Assembly (NCBI GenBank): GCA_903875575.1
Contig: CAIQWJ010000080.1
Location: forward strand, 1 to 39,262
Length of the DNA stretch: 39,262 nt
Origin: an uncultured Acidobacteriia bacterium
GTDB lineage: Bacteria > Acidobacteriota > Terriglobia > Bryobacterales > Bryobacteraceae
Reading direction: 5' to 3'
Each line of letters starts with the position of its first letter. Within the stretch, counting starts at the first letter, position 1. This document shows positions 29,852 through 37,376 of the stretch, piece by piece. The notes under the pieces were generated by a model, which had not been told where the DNA came from, made no database searches, and saw only the letters and a program-made list of their open reading frames with translations. A program made the translations under genes and the position numbers.

Positions 29852-29879
29852 TTGGTTCTATAGATACTAGTACTACGAT
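29852..29879 (+). promoter_or_regulatory. Weak candidate promoter of the Mo-hydroxylase operon
   Basis: TTGGTT (29852-29857) and TACGAT (29874-29879) are 16 bp apart in the 239-bp gap before the iron-sulfur subunit gene. The match to sigma-70 consensus is moderate, and the AGTACT word lies in the spacer. No other element stands out in the gap. Confidence 0.3.
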
Positions 29880-29941
29880 TCTTCGCAACAGTTCCCGGGG
29901 GGGGCAACGAAGGATCTCAGAACGATACCTGGAGGAACTTC

Positions 29942-30391
29942 TTGGCCCTTTTGACCCTGAACGTGAATGGACAGACGTATACGAACGTCAATGTCCCTGA
30001 TACAGGCATGCCCCTGTTGTGGTTACTGCGAGACATACTTGGCCTGACCGGCACGAAATACGGATGCGGCATCGAGGTTTGCGGGGCATGCACCGTATTG
30101 GTGGGTGGACAGGCGGAGAAGAGTTGTGAATTTGACGTCGGCTCTGCGGTAGGCAAGAAAATTGTCACCATTGAGGGGCTGTCGCCGGCGGGAACCCAGA
30201 GTCATCCGGTGCAGAAGGCATGGATTGCCAACCAGGTGCCGCAGTGCGGCTACTGCCAGTCCGGCATGATTATGGCTTGCGTGGGAGCGGTGAACGCGGG
30301 TCACCACGGGACAGAAATCCTGAATGAAATGGGAAATCTGTGCGTGTGCGGAACCTACCAGCGCGTTCGCAGCGCAGTGAGCACTCTCTAA
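29942..30391 (+). CDS. [2Fe-2S] subunit of a molybdenum hydroxylase (IorA-like)
   Basis: This 149-residue subunit carries two [2Fe-2S] clusters that pass electrons from the Mo site. The plant-ferredoxin-type cluster uses C42, C47, C50 and C62 (KYGCGIEVCGACTVL). The second uses C102, C105, C134 and C136 (QCGYCQSGM, NLCVCGTYQR). The sequence is closest in style to the small subunit of isoquinoline 1-oxidoreductase and aldehyde-oxidase relatives. It lacks its own signal peptide, so it would travel with the Tat-tagged partner. TTG 29942 has GGAGG seven bases upstream. The large subunit begins 24 bp downstream. Confidence 0.93.
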   Translation: MALLTLNVNGQTYTNVNVPDTGMPLLWLLRDILGLTGTKYGCGIEVCGACTVLVGGQAEKSCEFDVGSAVGKKIVTIEGLSPAGTQSHPVQKAWIANQVPQCGYCQSGMIMACVGAVNAGHHGTEILNEMGNLCVCGTYQRVRSAVSTL

Positions 30392-30415
30392 GGGAAGAGG
30401 GGAACAGAGACGACC

Positions 30416-32764
30416 ATGCCATTTACTCATCGAACGACACCGGCGGCTGAATTTCCGACTGTTTCACCGGACATTGAGACTCCAGCACAGGCCGCCGATC
30501 TTTCGACTATGGGCCGCCGGGGCTTTCTGGCCACCGCGTTAGGGGGGCTATCGATTGCATTTGCTTTACCCGACGTGGGGCGCGTGTTTGGCGCGAAGGC
30601 GGCGGGCGGGCCGACGCCTCAGGCCCTGGCCAGCGCGTATATTCGGATTGGAACGGACGGCACAATTACGCTGATGTTCGGCGGGTCCGAGATGGGACAG
30701 GGTGCGAAGACCGGTCTGGGGCAGATTCTCGCCGAGGAACTGATGGTGGATTGGCGTCAGGTGACTGTGCAGCAATCGCCCGTGGATCCGATCGTGACGT
30801 ATATCACCGGTGGGAGCAGCGCGGTGAGCGGACGCTACGACAATCTGCGGATTGCGGGCGCGGCGGCGCGCGAGTCACTGATAGCGGCCGCAATGCTCAG
30901 TTCGGGCGATCATACCCGTGCGAATTATTCCGCCGCCAGCGGAGCGGTGACGTACACGGGCGGAGCGACGGCTAAGAGCTGGCTCTATAAGGATCTTGCG
31001 CTCGCAGCCGCGTCGCCGGCGGCTCAGGCATTGGTGCCGACGACGCTTCCGCTGACCGACCCGTCTAAGTTCCGAATTATTGGACAGTCTGTGCAGCGAG
31101 TGGATATTCCCTCGAAGACGGATGGAAGCGCGAAGTTCGGGATCGACATCTGGTTTCCGAATATGGTGTTTGCCGCGATCAAACACTGTCCGACTGTGGG
31201 CGGTACGCTGGCGTCGACACCGCAGAAACCTTCGGGGGCGATTGCGGTGGTGCCATGTACGGCTTCCGACAATCGCGGGTTGGTAGTGGCTGGCAGTGTC
31301 AATGCAGTTGCGGTTGTCGCGAACAATACATGGTCAGCGAAGAACATGGCGAATTCGCTGAATGTCAGCTGGAAACTGCCGGCATCGACTGCGACGGTGG
31401 ATTCCACGCAATTGCTGGCGCAGGCGCAGACTCTTCTGACGGCGTCTTCCGGGGTGTTAACCGCGGAGCCGGCACCGCCGGCAGGCAGTGCGACCACGGC
31501 AGCGCAGCAGACCGGGCTGGTGGAGCCGTCTGTCCTGGCTACATTGGGTACACCCACCGTGGATGCGACTTACGTGTTACCGCATCTGGCGCACGCCACG
31601 CTGGAAGTGGTGAACTGCACGGTGCGGCTGACTTACGATTCCACCAACAAGATGGTTACGTTGTGCGAGATCTGGGCTCCCACACAGGCGGCAAACTGGG
31701 TGGCTGGGACGGCGCTCGGTCTGATCAATGCAGCGCCGGCACAGGCATCGAATCCGCTGACAGCGGCCGGCGTTGTGGTGAACACCACTTTCCTGGGTGG
31801 CGGACTTGGGCGCAAGATTGAACAGGACTACATCAGTCAGGCGGTGCAGGTGGCGCTGGCGGTGAAGGTTCCGGTGAAGTTGACCTGGAGCCGCGAAGAG
31901 GACATGACGAACGACAACTACCGCCCGATGGCGGTGGTGAACGTCAAGGCGAAACTCAGTTCGGGTGCGATCAGCGCGTGGTATCTGCGTAATGTCTCCG
32001 GCTCGATTCTGGGTCAGCGGGGCTGGATGGCTCCGGGGACGGTGGATTCCCAGGCGGTTGAAGGCGCCGTGGGCCTGCCTTACTCGCTGGGCAATCACAT
32101 TGTGGAGTGGGCACCGCTGAATGCCGGAATTCCGTTGGGTTTCTGGCGGTCGGTGGGAACATCGATCAATGCTTTTGCGGTGGAATGCACGATTGACGAG
32201 CTGGCGCAGAAAGCCGGTCTCGATCCATTTGTGTTCCGAAATTCGCTGGTTTCCGACAGCCGTGTGAAGGCAGTGCTGGCGGCAGCTTCGCAAATGAGCT
32301 CGTGGCGCAGTTCGCTGCCATCCGGGCATGCGTGGGGCATGGCGATGGCGGAGTGGAACGGCACGATTGTCTGTGAAGTGGTGGACGTATCGCTGCAGTC
32401 GGGATCACTGAGAGTGAATCGGGTGGCCTGTGCCGTGGATTGCGGGCAGGTGATCAATCCGAATCAGGTGGAAGCGCAGATGCAGGGCGGGATTGTGCAT
32501 GGTCTCAATGCGGCAATGTGGGGTCAGATCACATTTACCGCGGGCAAGGCGAATCAGAAGAATTTCAGCAACTACCGTATGATTCGTCCGGGAGAGATGC
32601 CGCAGATCACGGTGCAGATTGTGCCGAGTTCGGCTTCGCCCAGCGGTACAGGCGAACCTGGCGTGCCGCCAATCGCTCCGGCGATTGCGAATGCCTATTC
32701 GCGCTTGCTCAATTCGCGGGTGCGGACACTGCCGTTCTTCCCGGGCGCGACGATGGGCGATTAA
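30416..32764 (+). CDS. Tat-exported molybdenum-binding subunit (IorB-like)
   Basis: This 782-residue catalytic subunit belongs to the xanthine oxidase family in the IorB/aldehyde-oxidase branch. A twin-arginine motif (MGRRGFLATALGGL, R34-R35) lies after about 31 extra N-terminal residues, which marks the folded heterodimer for export. Cofactor-site segments include GGSEMGQGAKTGLGQILAEEL, NTTFLGGGLGRKIEQDY, and near the end TGEPGVPPIAPAIANAY, which holds the expected catalytic Glu. Without close homologues the substrate (aldehyde or N-heterocycle) cannot be set. It is followed at 15 bp by the XdhC maturation gene. Confidence 0.93.
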   Translation: MPFTHRTTPAAEFPTVSPDIETPAQAADLSTMGRRGFLATALGGLSIAFALPDVGRVFGAKAAGGPTPQALASAYIRIGTDGTITLMFGGSEMGQGAKTGLGQILAEELMVDWRQVTVQQSPVDPIVTYITGGSSAVSGRYDNLRIAGAAARESLIAAAMLSSGDHTRANYSAASGAVTYTGGATAKSWLYKDLALAAASPAAQALVPTTLPLTDPSKFRIIGQSVQRVDIPSKTDGSAKFGIDIWFPNMVFAAIKHCPTVGGTLASTPQKPSGAIAVVPCTASDNRGLVVAGSVNAVAVVANNTWSAKNMANSLNVSWKLPASTATVDSTQLLAQAQTLLTASSGVLTAEPAPPAGSATTAAQQTGLVEPSVLATLGTPTVDATYVLPHLAHATLEVVNCTVRLTYDSTNKMVTLCEIWAPTQAANWVAGTALGLINAAPAQASNPLTAAGVVVNTTFLGGGLGRKIEQDYISQAVQVALAVKVPVKLTWSREEDMTNDNYRPMAVVNVKAKLSSGAISAWYLRNVSGSILGQRGWMAPGTVDSQAVEGAVGLPYSLGNHIVEWAPLNAGIPLGFWRSVGTSINAFAVECTIDELAQKAGLDPFVFRNSLVSDSRVKAVLAAASQMSSWRSSLPSGHAWGMAMAEWNGTIVCEVVDVSLQSGSLRVNRVACAVDCGQVINPNQVEAQMQGGIVHGLNAAMWGQITFTAGKANQKNFSNYRMIRPGEMPQITVQIVPSSASPSGTGEPGVPPIAPAIANAYSRLLNSRVRTLPFFPGATMGD

Positions 32765-32779
32765 ACAGTTGGAGGAATC

Positions 32780-33946
32780 GTGAACGAACTGGATTCCATT
32801 CTGACTGTCCTGGCAAGTGAGCCGGAGGCCGCGAAGAACGCCGTGTTGACCACGGTGGTTCATGTGCGGGGCTCGGCTTACCGGAGACCGGGGGCACGAA
32901 TGCTGGTGCTTGAGGACGGCAGGCGTTTTGGGTCGGTCAGTGGCGGCTGTCTGGAAGGCGACGTGTGCCGCAAGGCATGGTGGTTTACCGAGGGCGGGAA
33001 GCCATCTGTACGGAGCTACGACACGTCTTCGGATGACGATGCGGCCTGGGAGTTCGGGCTGGGCTGTAACGGAGTGGTAGACGTGCTGTTTGAGCGCGTG
33101 GACGATCCAGGTACGGCTGAGATGACGAACTTCGTGGCGAGTGCGAGAACTGCACGCAGGGCCGCGGTTGTGACTACAGTGATTGGCGGAGCGGGCAAGC
33201 TGGGCGATCGGCTCTTGTTCGATGGCGAGGGAGTTTTCGGAGGAGCGCTCGCGGGCAGTGCGTCGGAGGGGGCAGTCATTGCGCACGCCCGCGAGTCCTA
33301 TCTGAGGCAGAAGAGTTATCTGGCACACGTCGGGACAGACGCCGGTAGCGTGGATGTGTTTGTGGAGTGGATTGGGCCGCCGCTTGCACTGGTGGTGTTT
33401 GGTGCCGGGCACGACGCGCAGCCACTCGTGCAGTTCGGGAAGGAATTGGGCTGGTACGTGACAGTGGCGGACGGTCGGGCTAACTATGCGACGCAGGATC
33501 GGTTTCCGACTGCCGATCAGGTGGTGGTGATAGACCCGCGTGATCCACTGAAGACGGTCCGGCTATCGCGGGACACGGCTGTGGTCATGATGACGCACAA
33601 CTATCCCATGGATGCGGTCCTGTTGCGGCATATTCTTCCCGCGAAGCCGCGGTATCTCGGGATGCTGGGGCCAAAGCTGCGGACGGACGGGCTTTTGGAA
33701 GAAGTCGGATTGCCCGTCACCGGGATTGATCTGCATGCGCCTGTCGGGCTGGACCTGGGCTCGGATGCGCCTGTATCGATTGCCCTCGCGATTGTGGCCG
33801 AAATCCAGGCGGTGCAGCACGGCCGCAACGGCGGGATGCTGAAGGAACGCGACGCTTCGATTCACGATGCGGTGCCGGAAGCCGGGGTTGCCGACGGCCA
33901 GCCGATCGGGATTCCGGAGGCAAAGGTCTGTGATCTCGTCGGATAA
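32780..33946 (+). CDS. XdhC/CoxI-family Mo-cofactor maturation protein
   Basis: XdhC-type proteins bind the molybdenum cofactor, help its sulfuration and insert it into the apo-hydroxylase. This 388-residue protein has the N-terminal XdhC/CoxI domain (TTVVHVRGSAYRRPGARML, SVSGGCLEGDV, ELGLGCNG-type EFGLGCNGVVDV) and the C-terminal Rossmann domain (LALVVFGAGHDAQPLVQF, VMMTHNYPMDAVLLRHIL, YLGMLGPKLR). GTG 32780 has GGAGG upstream. It sits in the expected place, directly after the hydroxylase subunits, and overlaps the MocA-like gene by 17 bases. Confidence 0.93.
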   Translation: MNELDSILTVLASEPEAAKNAVLTTVVHVRGSAYRRPGARMLVLEDGRRFGSVSGGCLEGDVCRKAWWFTEGGKPSVRSYDTSSDDDAAWEFGLGCNGVVDVLFERVDDPGTAEMTNFVASARTARRAAVVTTVIGGAGKLGDRLLFDGEGVFGGALAGSASEGAVIAHARESYLRQKSYLAHVGTDAGSVDVFVEWIGPPLALVVFGAGHDAQPLVQFGKELGWYVTVADGRANYATQDRFPTADQVVVIDPRDPLKTVRLSRDTAVVMMTHNYPMDAVLLRHILPAKPRYLGMLGPKLRTDGLLEEVGLPVTGIDLHAPVGLDLGSDAPVSIALAIVAEIQAVQHGRNGGMLKERDASIHDAVPEAGVADGQPIGIPEAKVCDLVG

Positions 33947-34535
33947 CGCCGTCATTCTGCTGGCGGCGGGGAACTCTACCCGTATGGGCGCTCCGAAACA
34001 ATTGCTTGATTTCCGGGGGAAACCACTGCTTCGTCACGCGCTGGAGACGGCACTGCGTTCGAAGTGCGCGGGCGTGGTGGTGGTGCTGGGGGCGAATGCC
34101 GGGGCAATTCGTCCGTCGCTTGCCGAGGCTGAGCATGGCGGGAAATGGGTGGAAGTCGCAGAGAACCCGCGCTGGGCCGAGGGGATGGGAACGTCTATTC
34201 AGGCGGGCCTGCAGGCGGCCGAGAGGCGGGGGACGACCGGGATCATACTGGCACTGGCGGATCAACCACTGGTTACTTCCGCGATGCTGGATCGCCTGGT
34301 GGACGCGCACGCTGACACGGGAATGCCGATCGTGGCCTCGCAATATGCGGGAACTGTTGGCGTGCCGGTGTTTTTTTCAAGCGAGTATTTTGGGCAGTTA
34401 CTAGCTCTGGCGCCGGATCAGGGTTGCAAGGGAGTGATTGTGAAGAGCGGGGACGCGGCGCTTCGGATCGACTGTCCGGAAGCTGCTGTGGATGTTGACA
34501 CGCCGGAAGATTACAAAACTGCGCTGAACGGTTAA
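33930..34535 (+). CDS. MocA-like molybdenum cofactor cytidylyltransferase
   Basis: This 201-residue nucleotidyltransferase has the signature VILLAAGNSTRMGAPKQLL and the metal-site LALADQPLV typical of MocA/MobA relatives. MocA attaches CMP to the molybdopterin cofactor, the form used by many xanthine-oxidase-family enzymes. This suits its position as last gene of the hydroxylase cluster. The start is GTG 33930, which overlaps xdhC and has GGAGG nine bases upstream; a longer frame begins at 33867 but would overlap xdhC further. A strong terminator follows. Confidence 0.9.
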   Translation: MISSDNAVILLAAGNSTRMGAPKQLLDFRGKPLLRHALETALRSKCAGVVVVLGANAGAIRPSLAEAEHGGKWVEVAENPRWAEGMGTSIQAGLQAAERRGTTGIILALADQPLVTSAMLDRLVDAHADTGMPIVASQYAGTVGVPVFFSSEYFGQLLALAPDQGCKGVIVKSGDAALRIDCPEAAVDVDTPEDYKTALNG

Positions 34536-34550
34536 TCGCCACAAAACACA

Positions 34551-34591
34551 AAGGCCGTGAAACCCGAATCTGCTTCGGATTTCACGGCCTT
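34551..34591. terminator. Strong bidirectional terminator
   Basis: AAGGCCGTGAAA (34551-34562) pairs perfectly with TTTCACGGCCTT (34580-34591). The stem continues as CCGAA/TTCGG around a TCTGC loop after a one-base bulge on each side. A-rich sequence on the left (ACAAAACACA) and TTGCTTGTT on the right suit both directions. It separates the convergent MocA-like and PQQ-dehydrogenase genes. Confidence 0.85.
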
Positions 34592-34611
34592 GCTTGTTCA
34601 GCGGCAGCGAG

Positions 34612-36357
34612 TTAATTCAGCTCGAACAGATACAAACCGCCCGCGCCGGTGGCGAGCACATGCTGCTTGCCATCGAGCAGGAAGGTTTCTGGCGGACTTG
34701 AGAGGGCACCGATTTCGGAATGCCAGAGCGGCCTTCCGTCGGTTGCCTGGATTGCTTCGATACCACCGCCATTCGACATGAAGAGTACGCCGCCGGCCGT
34801 GGAGGTCAGGCCGACGCTGCCGTTGGTGAGTTCATGACGCCACATGACTTTGCCGGTCTTGTAGTCGATCGCGTCAAGGAAGGTTCCATAAGATGCGCCG
34901 CCGCCACCACCGGTACCGCCGAGACCCATGGAGCCGCGGGGATCGGGTTCGAGAAGGTAGCTGATGCGAAGTGAGTTCTGTTCATGCACGTAGAAGAGCC
35001 CGGTATCCGGGCTGAACGTGGGCGGCGGGTAATTCAGCACGTCGCTATTCACGAGTGAACCTGCGATGGTGGCGTCCTTATTCGGATTGCGCTGCACTTC
35101 GCCGCGCTTATTGAGGTGAAGCGGCGAGTTCGGGTCCACGTCTGACGCGTAGTTGTTGACCAGGCCGAGCTTGCTGGTCACCAGATGTTCGCCGGTCACG
35201 CGGTCGAGCACGTAGAAGTAGCCGTTGCGGGTGGCCATCATGACCAGCTTGCGCATTTTGCCGCCAAACATTGCGTCGGCCAGAATGGGGGTCTGGGTGG
35301 AATCCCAGTCATGCGTATCGTGCGGTGAGGTTGAGAAGTACCAGGCGAGTTTGCCGGTATCGACGTTGATTGCCAGCAGACAGGACGTGTACAGATTGTC
35401 GCCATCGCCACGGCCCTGTGTGTAGGCCGGAGTCGGGTTTCCGGTGCCGAAGAGGTAGAGGTGGGTATCGGGATCGTAGGAGCCCGGGATCCATGAAGTG
35501 CCGCCGCCGTGACGCGCAGCGTCCAAACTGGCCCAGGTTTCAAGGCCGGGATCTCCGGCTTTCTGCGCGGTGGAGTAGAAGCGCCACTGCTCATTGCCGG
35601 TTTCGGGATCGAGCGACTTGAGGTATGCGGGCTCGTCTGTGTCGTTGCCCGTGCCGACGAGCAGGTGGTTCCCGATCACCATGGGAGCGTTGGAGGAAAA
35701 GTACTGCTGCTCGAAGGGCGCGATTTCCTTCTTCCAGACTTCCTTGCCGGTGCGGGCGTCGAGACAGACGACCCAATCGTCATGGAGTTCGAAGAAGATG
35801 TAGTTGTGCCACATGCTGGGGCCGCGGGTACCGGTGGTGGTGCCGCCACGGTACTTCCAGTAGTAGTGCCAGATCACCGAACCGTCGCGGGCGTCGATGG
35901 CATAGACATCGTTCTGGGAAGCGCCGTATAGGACGCCATCCACATAGAGGATTCCGCCGCCGAAGCGCGTGGGTGCGCAGGTGTTGACTTCACCGGTGCC
36001 GAAGCCGCCGACGATGATGGGTGCCGCAGCACCGCCACCTCCGCCGCCGCGGCCACCACCGCCTCCACCGCCACCGGGTCCGCCAGCTGCTGCCGCTCCG
36101 CCACCGCCGGCCGGGCCGGTTCCCGTGGGGCCACAGGCAGTGGTGATGTTGTTATTGACCCAGCGCAGGCTGAGGTTTTTCACGGTCTGGGTGTTGATTT
36201 GCTTCAGGGCGCTATAGCGCCTGCCGGTCATGTCGCCGGAGTAGCTGGTCCACTGATCCGATAGAGGCTTGAGAATATCCGCCGGGTCGAGACCACCGCT
36301 CTGTGCCAGCAGCATGGGTGCCGCCAGCAGGGTTGTGATGATAGAGAATTTCTTCAT
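34612..36357 (-). CDS. PQQ-dependent dehydrogenase (eight-bladed quinoprotein)
   Basis: This 581-residue periplasmic enzyme likely oxidises alcohols or sugars with pyrroloquinoline quinone. It has a signal peptide (KKFSIITTLLAAPMLLAQ), blade repeats such as VYAIDARDGSVIWHY and CLDARTGKEVWKKE, and the GTGNPTP turn that supplies the Asn cofactor ligand. The catalytic-loop region is TSPHDTHDWDSTQTPIL; D350 is the probable catalytic Asp and D352 follows two residues later. A Gly-rich insert (about residues 83-110) splits the first blade. I do not see the adjacent Cys-Cys disulfide of methanol dehydrogenases or a clear Glu metal ligand. It begins 15 bp after the cytochrome c gene, its likely electron acceptor. 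Confidence 0.9.
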   Translation of the reverse strand: MKKFSIITTLLAAPMLLAQSGGLDPADILKPLSDQWTSYSGDMTGRRYSALKQINTQTVKNLSLRWVNNNITTACGPTGTGPAGGGGAAAAGGPGGGGGGGGRGGGGGGAAAPIIVGGFGTGEVNTCAPTRFGGGILYVDGVLYGASQNDVYAIDARDGSVIWHYYWKYRGGTTTGTRGPSMWHNYIFFELHDDWVVCLDARTGKEVWKKEIAPFEQQYFSSNAPMVIGNHLLVGTGNDTDEPAYLKSLDPETGNEQWRFYSTAQKAGDPGLETWASLDAARHGGGTSWIPGSYDPDTHLYLFGTGNPTPAYTQGRGDGDNLYTSCLLAINVDTGKLAWYFSTSPHDTHDWDSTQTPILADAMFGGKMRKLVMMATRNGYFYVLDRVTGEHLVTSKLGLVNNYASDVDPNSPLHLNKRGEVQRNPNKDATIAGSLVNSDVLNYPPPTFSPDTGLFYVHEQNSLRISYLLEPDPRGSMGLGGTGGGGGASYGTFLDAIDYKTGKVMWRHELTNGSVGLTSTAGGVLFMSNGGGIEAIQATDGRPLWHSEIGALSSPPETFLLDGKQHVLATGAGGLYLFELN

Positions 36358-36372
36358 GTGTGTCTCGCTCCT

Positions 36373-37287
36373 CTACTTGATCGTCGCCAGGTAGGCGGTG
36401 ATATCGTGCATGTTTTTGTTATCCGGGTCGTCCATGAGAAGAATCATCTTCTTGTGGGCTTCCTGCGGATCCTTCACATCAACCTTCGGAACGCCGTTGT
36501 CGCGGGTGATCGACTTACGGGTGCCGTCAGCCAGAATCAGGGTGACAAGAAAGTCATCCTTGCGGATCAGACGGCCTTCAAGTTTTTGGCCGTTTGCGAG
36601 TGTAACGGTGGCCTGCTGGCCGCCGCCACCACCGCCGCGTCCTCCGCCTCCGCCAGCGCTGCCGGAAACCCAGGTGTTCTGGAGGGTCTTGGGATCGTCA
36701 TATTTTGCACCGATACCTTTGAGGTCGCCGGTCACGGAATGGCAACTGGCGCAGAGCTTACCGAACGCTGTAGCACCGGCCTTCGGGTCGCCAACCAGCA
36801 CGTTATAGCTCAGGCCGACCGGGTTGCGTCCGGGAGGGCTCCCCTGATTGCTCATGGTCGCCTGGATGCTGTGGATGTAATCGGAAATGGCGAAAGTGTC
36901 GCTTTGGGGAAAATTGATCGCGGGATTGTGTTTGGCAAGGCTTGCGGCCACCAGTTCGCCTTGTTTGTCGCTGAAGGTTTCGGTGGAACGCAGGAGATTG
37001 GGGCCGTTCTTCGAGAGGACGCCGCGCATGTCTGTGGCGTGGCAGGAGGCGCAGTTGGCGTCATAGAGAGACTTGCCGCGTGCGAGTACGTCTTCGGGTG
37101 CCAACTGACGGGTGTATTGAGGAAAGCCGCTGGTACGCTGGCCTGCCGCAACCACGCCGCGTCCGCCGCCGCGTCCGCCGGAGCCGCCCGCGGCACCACG
37201 TCCGCCTCCCTGAGCCTGTGCGGCGAGCGGAACGACCAGGGTCCCCAGGGCGACCATCGCCATAATCAATGCGTATCTCTTTCTCAT
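36373..37287 (-). CDS. Exported diheme cytochrome c with a split second domain
   Basis: This 304-residue protein has a signal peptide (YALIMAMVALGTLVVPLAAQAQ), a Gly/Arg-rich linker, and two heme-binding motifs, C79-ASC-H83 and C179-ASC-H183. After the second motif and a short helix comes a Gly-rich spacer (about 209-224). A small beta-rich segment, ATVTLANGQKLEGRLI and then TLILADGTRKSI, lies at about 226-260, and then DNKNMHDITAYLATIK, which looks like the closing helix of a cytochrome c fold. This suggests an SH3-like insert within the second heme domain. It is encoded just upstream of the PQQ-dehydrogenase, so it is the probable electron acceptor. Confidence 0.9.
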   Translation of the reverse strand: MRKRYALIMAMVALGTLVVPLAAQAQGGGRGAAGGSGGRGGGRGVVAAGQRTSGFPQYTRQLAPEDVLARGKSLYDANCASCHATDMRGVLSKNGPNLLRSTETFSDKQGELVAASLAKHNPAINFPQSDTFAISDYIHSIQATMSNQGSPPGRNPVGLSYNVLVGDPKAGATAFGKLCASCHSVTGDLKGIGAKYDDPKTLQNTWVSGSAGGGGGRGGGGGGQQATVTLANGQKLEGRLIRKDDFLVTLILADGTRKSITRDNGVPKVDVKDPQEAHKKMILLMDDPDNKNMHDITAYLATIK

Positions 37288-37376
37288 TCTTACTCCTCGG
37301 TGAGAATTACCAACAGAGATTATATGACATTTAACGGGCGTTCGTGTGGCCTGCGGGAAGCTTATTTGCAGTTTTG

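Noticed and set aside
36030-36110. Tandem CCACCG-like repeats resembling a repeat array
   Set aside because: These are Gly codons on the minus strand within the PQQ-dehydrogenase Gly-rich insert, without spacers, so not a CRISPR or intergenic repeat.
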